A stretch of DNA of 7,999 bases, taken from positions 1 to 7,999 of the forward strand of contig JAEZKW010000273.1 of the NCBI GenBank assembly GCA_023415375.1, given 5' to 3'. Below, piece by piece: positions 1 to 6,300 of the stretch; the first letter of the stretch is position 1; each line of letters begins with the position of its first letter. Both the position numbers and the translations under genes were made by a program. Below the pieces are notes generated by a model. The model worked only from the letters and a program-made list of their open reading frames with translations, was not told where the DNA came from and made no database searches. The stretch comes from Bacillota bacterium (GTDB lineage: Bacteria > Bacillota > UBA4882 > UBA8346).

Positions 1-55
1 GTTGTTGGATATTGGGTACTATGGCGATGGAACAACTTTTTCGAGTGAAAATAGT

Positions 56-63
56 AAAGGAGG
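56..63 (+). promoter_or_regulatory. Shine-Dalgarno site fixing the nitroreductase start
   Basis: AAAGGAGG lies seven bases before the ATG at 71. It is a near-perfect ribosome binding site. It argues that translation starts at 71 and not at the in-frame TTG codons near position 2, although the frame stays open to the window edge. Confidence 0.8.
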
Positions 64-70
64 ATTTATC

Positions 71-592
71 ATGACGAAAGATGTTATTGATGCTATTAAG
101 GAGCGGCGCAGCATTAGGGAGTTTGAAAAACGCGATATTCCCGATGCTACTATCGGACGATTACTTGAGTCGGCGCATCTAGCCCCGAGCGCCGGAAATC
201 TGGAACCTTGGAAGTTTGTTGTGGTCAAACAAGATGAGTTAAAAGAAAAACTTTCTCAGGCGGCGTACAGCCAAAAATCACTTAGCTCGGCTCCGGTATG
301 CATTGTGGTCTGTGCCGAACCGGGCCGCTCAGCTGCTAAATATGGCGAACGGGGTGCCAATCTATACTGTTTACAAGATACGGCTGCAGCTGTGGAAAAT
401 ATTTTATTAACCGCGACCGGCTATGGCCTGGGAAGTTGTTGGGTCGGAGCTTTTAATGAAGAAGAGGTTCAAGAAAATCTCGGTTTAGATCCCGGGCTAC
501 GTCCAGTGGCCATGATACCGGTAGGCTATCCTGCATCAGAAGTGGATGAGATCCCGCGGAGGCCGGTAGATGAAGTGACGTTGGTGATGTGA
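71..592 (+). CDS. Nitroreductase-family FMN oxidoreductase
   Basis: This is a 173-residue protein of the nitroreductase superfamily: small, soluble, usually homodimeric FMN enzymes that reduce nitro compounds, quinones or other acceptors with NAD(P)H. The family hallmarks are visible. An N-terminal RRSIREF (about residues 11-17) supplies FMN-phosphate contacts. APSAGNLEPW (about 38-47) is the usual 'APSxxNxQPW' flavin loop. A helix starting QDTAAAVEN is followed by GYGLGSCWVG (about 117-126), and VGYP lies near the C-terminus. The length is typical for the shorter members. The start at 71 was chosen for its strong Shine-Dalgarno site. The gene is more GC-rich than the genes after position 860 and sits outside the pair of inverted repeats, so it is probably unrelated to the downstream cluster. 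The physiological substrate cannot be told from sequence. Confidence 0.92.
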   Translation: MTKDVIDAIKERRSIREFEKRDIPDATIGRLLESAHLAPSAGNLEPWKFVVVKQDELKEKLSQAAYSQKSLSSAPVCIVVCAEPGRSAAKYGERGANLYCLQDTAAAVENILLTATGYGLGSCWVGAFNEEEVQENLGLDPGLRPVAMIPVGYPASEVDEIPRRPVDEVTLVM

Positions 593-679
593 AGGCTATG
601 GACATGATTGCAAACACCACAAAAAGCTGCATTATAACCCTCCAGATTTGTGATGCTTTTGTTGATATAATAACACCCC

Positions 680-705
680 AGGATTATATAGTCCTCTCAT
701 TTTTA
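680..705 (+). terminator. Possible weak terminator after the nitroreductase gene
   Basis: AGGAT (680-684) can pair with GTCCT (691-695), including one U-G pair, around a six-base loop. A CTCATTTTT tract follows. The stem is short, so this is only a candidate. The much larger palindrome starting at 732 could also stop transcription. Confidence 0.3.
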
Positions 706-731
706 TAAAACGCTTCTATTGTAATAGTCGA

Positions 732-846
732 GGGGCTGTCTCAAAAAAGAAATTATCAAGAGATATACAATATATAAACGCTTGTTTATTCAATGAACCA
801 TATATTGTATATCTCATTGATTTTAAACTACTTTTGAGACAGCTTC
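732..846 (+). repeat. MITE-like palindromic repeat, copy 1
   Basis: This 115-bp element has terminal inverted repeats. GCTGTCTCAAAA (735-746) is exactly complementary to TTTTGAGACAGC (832-843). A second, internal perfect 16-bp inverted repeat pairs 760-775 with 800-815. The ends are asymmetric: one reads GGGGCTG, the other (on the minus strand) GAAGCTG. Copy 2 at 7365-7464 keeps the same asymmetry but lies in the opposite orientation. It has no coding capacity. The GGGCTGTCTCAAAA-type end resembles, from memory, the ends of IS1182-like insertion sequences in Firmicutes, so this may be a non-autonomous derivative. I see no clear target-site duplication. It ends 16 bases before the stop codon of the minus-strand collagen-like gene and may act as that gene's terminator. 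Confidence 0.75.
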
Positions 847-862
847 GTTTGCTTTCAATTAT

Positions 863-1354
863 TCATCTTTTCCGATATGGATTCTTGTAAACTACAGTGT
901 GTGAGGCATAGTCAATGGTGCCAGATTTGGCCGAAGCTTTCTTCTGAAGTGGAAAATCGGAATACGAAAGCGAACCTGTAGTTATGTTTGTCGTTCCAGA
1001 CGGCCCAGTCGGTCCTGTAGCTCCGGTTGGGCCCGGGGGACCAACAGGTCCAACAGCTCCGTAGGTACATACTGGAAGCTTAATCAAAGCCTGTTGTAAA
1101 CCATGAATCTTGAACAACAAATTTTCGATTACTGAGTAATGACAACGATCCAAAATCACGTGAGTCTGCAATTTTCCGATGAGAGCTGTCAAACAGTTGA
1201 GTACACTCAAAATATTCTTTTCTCTAAAACATTCGATTGCTAGCTCCACATCTTCCAATATGATATGTCGAAAGTCTTCTTCTACGTTCAAACTGGTGAT
1301 TTCGCCGTGGATTTCGAGCAATTGACTTTCGAAATTAAGCTTGGAAGGTTTCAA
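863..1354 (-). CDS. Short collagen-like protein, probable spore-surface protein
   Basis: This 163-residue protein is read from a TTG start, chosen because AGGAGGTGAG lies six bases upstream; no suitable ATG exists. Residues 1 to about 95 are predicted mostly helical with no signal peptide (helices around 26-62 and 72-92, with cysteines at 42, 54, 71 and 96). Residues 99-122 form eight Gly-X-X triplets rich in GPT, GPP and GAT, a bacterial collagen-like stretch. The tail is Ser/Thr-rich and ends in basic KNPYRKR. Short GXT/GPT repeats in spore-formers occur in exosporium or spore-surface filament proteins such as BclA relatives; here the repeat is unusually short. The gene is divergent from the Mur ligase/ATP-grasp operon. 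Upstream, on the minus strand, CGTATAATG (1384-1392) resembles both a SigA -10 and an imperfect sporulation -10. I do not recognise the N-terminal domain. Confidence 0.8.
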   Translation of the reverse strand: MKPSKLNFESQLLEIHGEITSLNVEEDFRHIILEDVELAIECFREKNILSVLNCLTALIGKLQTHVILDRCHYSVIENLLFKIHGLQQALIKLPVCTYGAVGPVGPPGPTGATGPTGPSGTTNITTGSLSYSDFPLQKKASAKSGTIDYASHTVVYKNPYRKR

Positions 1355-1360
1355 ATACCG

Positions 1361-1370
1361 CTCACCTCCT
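1361..1370 (-). promoter_or_regulatory. Shine-Dalgarno site deciding the TTG start of the collagen-like gene
   Basis: On the minus strand AGGAGGTGAG precedes TTG (1354-1352) with a six-base spacer. It is a near-perfect match to the anti-Shine-Dalgarno sequence, so it fixes a non-ATG start. Confidence 0.75.
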
Positions 1371-1648
1371 GATGTTTTTGCTTCATTATACGAAAAAGGG
1401 GATGTACAAGTACGTACTATCTACCAAAGATTTTTTATATTGAAAAAAATGGATAATCTAGGCCTGTCTGCAATTGACGTGTAAGTTATCTACATAATGA
1501 ATCCAGTATTTGATTAGGATGTTTTTCCCTAATATGTATTCAACACTATAATCAAATTAAGATACTAATTGGCTTAAGATTTAAGTAATTTACGATAAAT
1601 GACCGGCTTAAAAGTAACTTCTTAGTAAATTCAGCCAACTTCAGGTTG

Positions 1649-1677
1649 AACATTTATGATATTCATCGCATAGGATA
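1649..1677 (+). promoter_or_regulatory. Near-consensus SigK promoter for the operon
   Basis: AACA (1649-1652) matches the SigK -35 consensus mACm. CATAGGATA (1669-1677) matches the -10 consensus CATAnnnTA exactly. The spacer is 16 bases, the preferred length. Transcription would start near 1684, about 28 bases before the ATG at 1712. SigK drives late mother-cell genes for coat and spore-surface assembly in Bacillus and many clostridia, which fits the YheC/YheD-type genes downstream. The match was found by eye and the motif is short and AT-rich, so chance is possible. Confidence 0.55.
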
Positions 1678-1711
1678 TTGCGAAATTATCAATATGCGGC
1701 GAGTGTGACAA

Positions 1712-3097
1712 ATGAAACGATTACCATTAAAGATTATTGCAGAAATAATGAACGGAAAAATAGTACGGGGAACGGACAATTTGATAATTGATGACATAGT
1801 CATCGGAACTAAAAGGCTCAAACAAGGAACACTGCTTTTTGACTTGCATCACGGAAAAGATTATCATCCGGATATGTGCCAGAAAATTTGGCCATATGCC
1901 ATAGTAACCGATAAGCCTGCCAATTTTGTTAGTCTAAATGAGAATATTACAATTATCCGTGTAGCGGATCTCGAAAAGGCTTACTGGAAGTTTATTGAAT
2001 TTTATCGAAGCATCTTTGATATCCCGGTCATCGGCGTTACCGGGACCTGCGGGAAAACGACTACCAAGGAAATGATTAAACATATTTTAGCGGGGACTTA
2101 CAAGGTAAACGCTACCTTTAAAAGCTACAATGCCTCATTTCGACATTTAGGCTATTTATTAGATATCGACGAGAGCACTCAGGCGGCAGTTTATGAAATG
2201 GGTGTTGCCTTTCCCGGCGATTTAAAAACATCTTGCCAATATTTCAAACCTCAGGTGGGAATTATTACCAACATCGGTATTGATCATTTGCAAGCATTTG
2301 GGACTTTGGATGCTTATATAAAAGCAAAAGCCGAATTTTTGGAAGGCCTTGATTATAAAGGGACGCTTATACTCAATGCTGATGATCAAAATATTCAAAC
2401 GATTGACTTAAATAAATTCAATGGAAACATTATCTACTTTGGTATGGGAAGTCAATCTCATTATAGAATTTCGAATATTGCATATGGAAACGGAGCCTTA
2501 AAATTTACCCTGCAATACCAGGAGCGAATTTATGATTTCTCAGTTCCCGGTTATGGTGAATTTAATGTATACAACGCCACTGCTGCAATTTCTGCCGCAC
2601 ATACCATCGGTTTGGAAATCGAGGAGGCCGGAGCCAGACTGGCATCATTTCAGAATGTCGAAAGGCATTTTGAATTCAATGCAGGAATTAACGGAAGCAC
2701 CATAATTGATGATACATGGTCTACCAATCCTACATCTGTAGAGACGGCGCTTAAGCTTCTCAAATCCCTTTCCCAAAAGAAAAAAACCATTGCGGTTCTC
2801 GGTAAAATGTCACTTTTAGGAAAAAAAAGCGCGGAGTACCACTACCAAACCGGTGAGAAAGTTGCCGATATTGGGATAGACCAACTGATCGTAATTGGTG
2901 AAGAAGCCGCCCGGATTAGTTCGGGAGCATTACAAAAAGGCATGAACCCGGAAAATGTCTATCTTTGTAAGGACTCTAACGAAACCTATGAAGTTCTCAA
3001 AAAATCTTTGGATGGATCTTCCATTGTTCTTGTTAAGACCTCAATGCTGGCATCATATAAGGACTTAATGGATAAATTAATCGTCAAAAATTCATAA
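1712..3097 (+). CDS. MurF-like Mur ligase paralogue (substrate unknown)
   Basis: This 461-residue protein has the three-domain layout and length of MurF, the cytoplasmic ligase that adds D-Ala-D-Ala to UDP-MurNAc-tripeptide. The central ATPase domain is well kept: P-loop GVTGTCGKTTTKE (108-120), YEMG (161-164), NIGIDH (187-192), AKAEF (205-209, the region of the usual carbamylated lysine), NADD (222-225) and FNVYNATAA (284-292). Substrate-side motifs differ from true MurF. The N-terminal 'DSR/DTR' uridine-site motif reads GTK (32-34). The C-terminal 'DDxYNANP' reads DDTWSTNP (333-340). 'GDMxELG' reads GKMSLLG (364-370). The late 'VKGS' reads VKTS (441-444). This suggests an active ATP-dependent amide ligase acting on something other than the cell-wall precursor. 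The start has only a weak ribosome site (GGCGAG near 1699). It is first in a five-gene co-directional set behind a SigK-like promoter. Confidence 0.87.
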   Translation: MKRLPLKIIAEIMNGKIVRGTDNLIIDDIVIGTKRLKQGTLLFDLHHGKDYHPDMCQKIWPYAIVTDKPANFVSLNENITIIRVADLEKAYWKFIEFYRSIFDIPVIGVTGTCGKTTTKEMIKHILAGTYKVNATFKSYNASFRHLGYLLDIDESTQAAVYEMGVAFPGDLKTSCQYFKPQVGIITNIGIDHLQAFGTLDAYIKAKAEFLEGLDYKGTLILNADDQNIQTIDLNKFNGNIIYFGMGSQSHYRISNIAYGNGALKFTLQYQERIYDFSVPGYGEFNVYNATAAISAAHTIGLEIEEAGARLASFQNVERHFEFNAGINGSTIIDDTWSTNPTSVETALKLLKSLSQKKKTIAVLGKMSLLGKKSAEYHYQTGEKVADIGIDQLIVIGEEAARISSGALQKGMNPENVYLCKDSNETYEVLKKSLDGSSIVLVKTSMLASYKDLMDKLIVKNS

Positions 3098-3142
3098 AAT
3101 CTGCCGAAATAAAGATGTCATCCCAGGATTTGAAAACAAAAG

Positions 3143-3163
3143 ATCCCTTTTTGGAGCAGGGAT
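3143..3163 (+). other. Intercistronic hairpin
   Basis: ATCCCT (3143-3148) pairs perfectly with AGGGAT (3158-3163) around a nine-base loop, in the 95-base gap between the Mur ligase gene and the small-protein gene. The following sequence (AATTTATAAC) is AT-rich but has no T run, so it is not a convincing terminator. It could be a partial attenuator or an mRNA-processing or stability element giving the small protein a different expression level. Confidence 0.3.
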
Positions 3164-3192
3164 AATTTATAACGGAATCTCGGAGGTACAAT

Positions 3193-3504
3193 ATGAATCA
3201 ATCTGGGTTGAATATCTCGAATTCCCTTACGATTCTGGAACGAGCTGTAGCAAATGTTATTAAAGCAGTTACAATCGAAGAAGCGGCTCTTGCCAGCATT
3301 CTTAATTTTGAGAACGATATCATCCAACAAGCGAAAGACACTTCAATCAATCTGGAAGAGTTTGTCACTATCAATGAGTCTGTTAATGGCATCATTGGAA
3401 CTATCACCAAACTTCAAACGATGACCCAATTCAATCTTCAGCACATCGAAGAATTGGTTCAAAAGATCAAAAATCTTAATGAAGATGATGTTTCGGAAGA
3501 ATAA
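3193..3504 (+). CDS. Small helical protein with acidic C-terminus (spore-associated family?)
   Basis: This 103-residue protein has no signal peptide or membrane segment and is predicted almost entirely helical. VTIEEAALASILNFE (26-40) resembles a signature I recall from short proteins of endospore-formers, some fused or adjacent to collagen-like repeats ('...LEEAALAHILNAEGEK...'); that recall was not checked. A second helix around 82-95 (LQHIEELVQKIKNL) leads into a very acidic end, NEDDVSEE. GGAGG six bases before the ATG is a strong ribosome site, much better than that of the upstream gene, which suggests more product per message. It lies 95 bases after the Mur ligase and 30 bases before the first ATP-grasp gene. 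The C-terminal Glu-Glu invites comparison with ATP-grasp substrates such as ribosomal protein S6 (RimK) or LysW (LysX), but no direct evidence supports that role. It could instead be a structural coat protein. Confidence 0.85.
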   Translation: MNQSGLNISNSLTILERAVANVIKAVTIEEAALASILNFENDIIQQAKDTSINLEEFVTINESVNGIIGTITKLQTMTQFNLQHIEELVQKIKNLNEDDVSEE

Positions 3505-3534
3505 TTCAAAATTTTATTAAAAGAGCGTGAGATA

Positions 3535-4878
3535 ATGTGGGCAAAAATAGAATCATTTCATTCTGATAGTAAAATTATTTATTTGCCATCTTCCTTGGCA
3601 AAGGAATCTGGGCCGACGACCCGGATAGTATTTGGGGGAAGATCATCCGAGGCAAGTATTCAGTATCGGGATGATCTCGAATTAACCTTAGAAAATTCTT
3701 TCGATAAGCCGAGCCAAATAAAACTCTCGGACAAGTTAATTGATGAACTTCTTATTGTGGAATCACAGACATATCAAGTAAAGATCTCGGATAACAGGAT
3801 TGCCTTCGGACCAGTTATCGGTCTCTTACTCGGCAATGCTACTGATCGTTACAATCCGATGCATATGATGAAATACTCCGACAGATTTGGCATATATCAT
3901 GAAATTGGCGGACTGATTTATGCATTTTCCCCCAAATTTATCGATTGGGGAAAACAAACTGTTTATGGTCTTTATTATAGTATTGTCACTAATACATGGG
4001 AATATGGGTATTTCCCACTTCCGGAAGTCATTTACCGAAGAGACTTTCATACCGATCCAGAGATCATCGGGCAGTTAGTTCAATATACGGGCGGAAGGCT
4101 TTTTAATTCTTATCGCTTTACGAAGTATGAGTTATTTGATTTTCTCAAGTTAAACAGCGAATTAAAGAAACACCTCCCTCCCACCGAATATTCATTAGAA
4201 TTTGAACAGATAAAGAATTTCATTAACTGTCACCATAAGATTATTCTAAAACCAATTCATTTATCGAGAGGTCGCGGGATCTGCATCATTGAAAAAATGG
4301 ATACCAAGTATCGAGTGATCGATTTTAGATGTAAAAACCCAATGGTTTATGAACTGTATAATGACTGGCTTTTAAAAAATTTCTTCGACGTTTATCAAGA
4401 TTTATTTGATAAATATTTGATTCAAAAATATTTGCCATTGTCCAAAGTCAACAATTCACCGTTTGATATCAGAGTTGTCATGCAAAAAAGGCCGGATCAA
4501 AAATGGGGATGCACGGGGATCGAATGCAGAGTCTCGAATAATGGTTATTTGACTAATATTTCAAGAGGCGGTTATGCCTTGCCTCTGGATGTAACTCTAC
4601 AGCAGGCATTCCCCACGAATAAGGAATCGCTAATGCAGCAAATCAATGAACTCGGTCAAAGTTTCTGTTTATATATGGATACTTTTGGGGAGCATTTTGC
4701 CGAGTTCGGTTTGGATATTGCCATCGATAAGGATAAAAATTTGTGGATTATTGAAGCAAATGTATTCCCGAGCTTTAAAGGATTTAAGAAAATGGATCTT
4801 GATACTTACCATTGTATACGGTATACTCCGATGCTTTACGCAGCTTCGCTCACAGAATTTGAAAAAAGCCTTAGCTAA
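3535..4878 (+). CDS. YheC/YheD-family ATP-grasp protein, first copy
   Basis: This 447-residue protein belongs to the YheC/YheD endospore coat-associated family. These are ATP-grasp enzymes expected to activate a carboxylate as acyl-phosphate and join it to an amine; their substrates are unknown. A family N-terminal region runs to about residue 185 and includes GPVIGLLLG (92-100) and YGYF..PEVIYRR (157-169). The ATP-grasp fold follows: FNSYRFTKYELF (190-201), a nucleotide-binding lysine and glycine loop in KPIHLSRGRG (239-248), IQKYLPL (296-302), FDIRV (310-314) and NISRGG (341-346). The metal-binding end, GLDIAIDKD then WIIEAN (404-409), keeps the expected Glu and Asn. It is full length, cytoplasmic, without signal peptide. 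The ribosome site is weak (GTGAG before the ATG). The next gene, 22 bases downstream, is a diverged paralogue of nearly identical length. Confidence 0.9.
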   Translation: MWAKIESFHSDSKIIYLPSSLAKESGPTTRIVFGGRSSEASIQYRDDLELTLENSFDKPSQIKLSDKLIDELLIVESQTYQVKISDNRIAFGPVIGLLLGNATDRYNPMHMMKYSDRFGIYHEIGGLIYAFSPKFIDWGKQTVYGLYYSIVTNTWEYGYFPLPEVIYRRDFHTDPEIIGQLVQYTGGRLFNSYRFTKYELFDFLKLNSELKKHLPPTEYSLEFEQIKNFINCHHKIILKPIHLSRGRGICIIEKMDTKYRVIDFRCKNPMVYELYNDWLLKNFFDVYQDLFDKYLIQKYLPLSKVNNSPFDIRVVMQKRPDQKWGCTGIECRVSNNGYLTNISRGGYALPLDVTLQQAFPTNKESLMQQINELGQSFCLYMDTFGEHFAEFGLDIAIDKDKNLWIIEANVFPSFKGFKKMDLDTYHCIRYTPMLYAASLTEFEKSLS

Positions 4879-4888
4879 CATAGCTTTT

Positions 4889-4893
4889 AGGAG
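4889..4893 (+). promoter_or_regulatory. Shine-Dalgarno site fixing the start of the second ATP-grasp gene
   Basis: AGGAG lies seven bases before ATG 4901. It fixes the start there, although the same frame is open back to 4646 inside the preceding gene. The extra upstream 85 codons only overlap the first ATP-grasp gene in another frame. Confidence 0.75.
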
Positions 4894-4900
4894 AACTAAC

Positions 4901-6241
4901 ATGAATAATGTAATCTCTATCAAAATAAGTATGGACCAAAATTCTGAACTAACCATCCATCCGGAAAAAGCAGCAACGCTTGACCTTGGAAGGAGAAGAT
5001 ATACCTCCATAAGCTTTGGCAATCAAAAACTTGATGTAAAAATCAAAATGAATCCTGGGCTATCCCAGGAAAATGTCTTATTATCGGAAAATATCGTAAA
5101 AGAATTACATTTGCCCAATTATCCCGTTTATGAGATCCATGGAACTGAAGATGCGATCGTTGTCGGTCCTTTTATTGGACTCTTGACAAGCAATAAAGGC
5201 CGCAGACTGAGATCTTCCCGTTTAAATAGAATGCTGATTTATGTAAAAGAATATGCAAAATTACATGGCGCTATTGTAATATTTGCTCTAGATAAGGTCG
5301 ATAAAAAAAACCGACTCATAGAAGGATATTGTTATAACCCGGTCAAAAAATGCTGGCAAAAAGGAATATTCCCCTATCCTTCATCGATATACCGTACGAT
5401 TGGGCTTGGGGTGGAATGGAAAAGACACTTTAAGTCGGTAATCGGGGATAAAATATTCAATAGCCGTTTTTTCAACAAATGGGAAATGTATCAATGGTTT
5501 TCAAAAGAACCTGAAATAAATCCGCATATACCTTGTACCGTGTTATATCATTCACCCGGGGACGTATTTGATATGCTCGAAAGGTTTCCCCAAATTTATA
5601 TTAAACCGATTTTTGGATTGCAAGGCCGTGGCATTGTCCGGATAAGTATGGAAGATAAAATGCTTATTTTTAATTATCGTGAAAACAAGATAAACTGTCA
5701 GGTTACCTATGAGGGGCTGAACCAGGCTGAGGAATATATCGGAAAACGCTTTCGTCCCAAAAGATACCTGATTCAACAAGCCATCGACCTGCTTCAGTAT
5801 AAAGGAAGAATAATTGATTTCCGTTGTGTCGTCCAAAAAAATCAATCGGGTGTATGGGTATGTCGTACTATCATCGGGCGGTCCGGAGTCAAAGATAGTA
5901 TTGTGAGTAATATTTCCAGCGGAGGTGCTGCTTTTACTGTAGAAAATATTTTGAGGAAAGCCCTCTCGGCATCGGAAGAACATATTGAGGAGTTAAAGAA
6001 AAAAATCACGGCTTTTGCATTAACTGTTTGTTCCAAATTAGATGAATACAAAATCAATTGCGGCACCCTTGGGCTGGATATCGGGCTGGATATACATGAG
6101 CACCTTTGGCTCATCGAGATAAACAATCGCGACCCCGATCCGGGAATTGCCTTGGATGTTCATGATGTCCAGTTGTATTATAAATTGAAAACAGGCCCGT
6201 TATTATATGCGAAATTCTTGGCGGGTTTTAAAGGAGAATAA
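4901..6241 (+). CDS. YheC/YheD-family ATP-grasp protein, second copy
   Basis: This 446-residue paralogue of the preceding protein is collinear throughout but clearly diverged. Shared landmarks are VGPFIGLL (88-95), GIFPYPSSIYR (155-165), FNSRFFNKWEMYQWF (186-200), IKPIFGLQGRG (234-244) with the ATP-binding Lys and Gly loop, IIDFR (304-308), SNISSGG (336-342), GLDIGLD (391-397) and WLIEINNRDPDP (403-414) with the metal-ligand Glu and Asn. ATP-grasp catalysis therefore looks intact. Tandem YheC/YheD-like copies are also the arrangement in Bacillus subtilis, where the pair is linked to the spore coat. Differences lie mainly in residues 1-130 and in the loop after the catalytic EIN, where substrate choice would be expected to differ. 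The gene begins 22 bases after its neighbour and ends just before the DUF2156 gene, so co-translation is likely. Confidence 0.9.
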   Translation: MNNVISIKISMDQNSELTIHPEKAATLDLGRRRYTSISFGNQKLDVKIKMNPGLSQENVLLSENIVKELHLPNYPVYEIHGTEDAIVVGPFIGLLTSNKGRRLRSSRLNRMLIYVKEYAKLHGAIVIFALDKVDKKNRLIEGYCYNPVKKCWQKGIFPYPSSIYRTIGLGVEWKRHFKSVIGDKIFNSRFFNKWEMYQWFSKEPEINPHIPCTVLYHSPGDVFDMLERFPQIYIKPIFGLQGRGIVRISMEDKMLIFNYRENKINCQVTYEGLNQAEEYIGKRFRPKRYLIQQAIDLLQYKGRIIDFRCVVQKNQSGVWVCRTIIGRSGVKDSIVSNISSGGAAFTVENILRKALSASEEHIEELKKKITAFALTVCSKLDEYKINCGTLGLDIGLDIHEHLWLIEINNRDPDPGIALDVHDVQLYYKLKTGPLLYAKFLAGFKGE

Positions 6242-6287
6242 TAAAGCAACTAAATCCAACCCGAATTTCCGAGAATTTTGCATTGCT

Positions 6288-6292
6288 GGGAG
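6288..6292 (+). promoter_or_regulatory. Shine-Dalgarno-like site choosing TTG 6301
   Basis: GGGAG stands eight bases before TTG 6301, a good spacing. The alternative in-frame TTG at 6283 has only a GAG nine bases upstream. A better AAGGAG (6231-6236) overlaps the end of the previous gene but is followed only by ATA codons in this frame. Confidence 0.45.
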
Positions 6293-6300
6293 ATGGAATT

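Larger units (their letters stand above)
1355..1711. other. Divergent intergenic region
   Basis: These 357 bases separate the minus-strand collagen-like gene from the plus-strand operon. They hold the collagen gene's ribosome binding site (1361-1370), a 10-bp palindrome AGTACGTACT (1409-1418), a weak ATTAGG/CCTAAT inverted repeat (1513-1518 with 1528-1533) and the SigK-like promoter at 1649-1677. I see no credible small ORF and no tRNA or riboswitch. The region is strongly AT-rich. Confidence 0.6.

Noticed and set aside
17..22. TACTAT as a -10 element for the nitroreductase gene
   Set aside because: The matching -35 would fall outside the window, so it cannot be assessed.
2..70. In-frame extension of the nitroreductase back to a TTG at the window edge
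   Set aside because: The added residues do not fit the family's N-terminus, and AAAGGAGG is ideally placed for the ATG at 71.
716..727. CTATT-GT-AATAG palindrome next to copy 1 as an insertion target
   Set aside because: No counterpart flanks copy 2 and no duplication surrounds copy 1, so a target-site claim is unsupported.
732..846. CRISPR or riboswitch interpretation of the palindrome
   Set aside because: There are only two distant, inverted copies and no regular spacers; nested inverted repeats with a shared end sequence fit a MITE-like element better.
1712..3097. Calling this gene murF
   Set aside because: Several substrate-site motifs differ from true MurF and the gene sits outside a dcw-type cell-wall cluster, so the housekeeping symbol would mislead.
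3118..3410. Minus-strand open frames opposite the small-protein gene
   Set aside because: They overlap a well-supported gene, lack recognisable motifs and show no good ribosome sites; they look like antisense shadows.
4646..4900. In-frame 85-codon extension of the second ATP-grasp gene
   Set aside because: It lies inside the first ATP-grasp gene in another frame, has no family similarity, and a good ribosome site selects ATG 4901.
5552..6126. Overlapping minus-strand open frames within the second ATP-grasp gene
   Set aside because: The sense strand encodes conserved ATP-grasp motifs throughout this stretch, so these are shadows.
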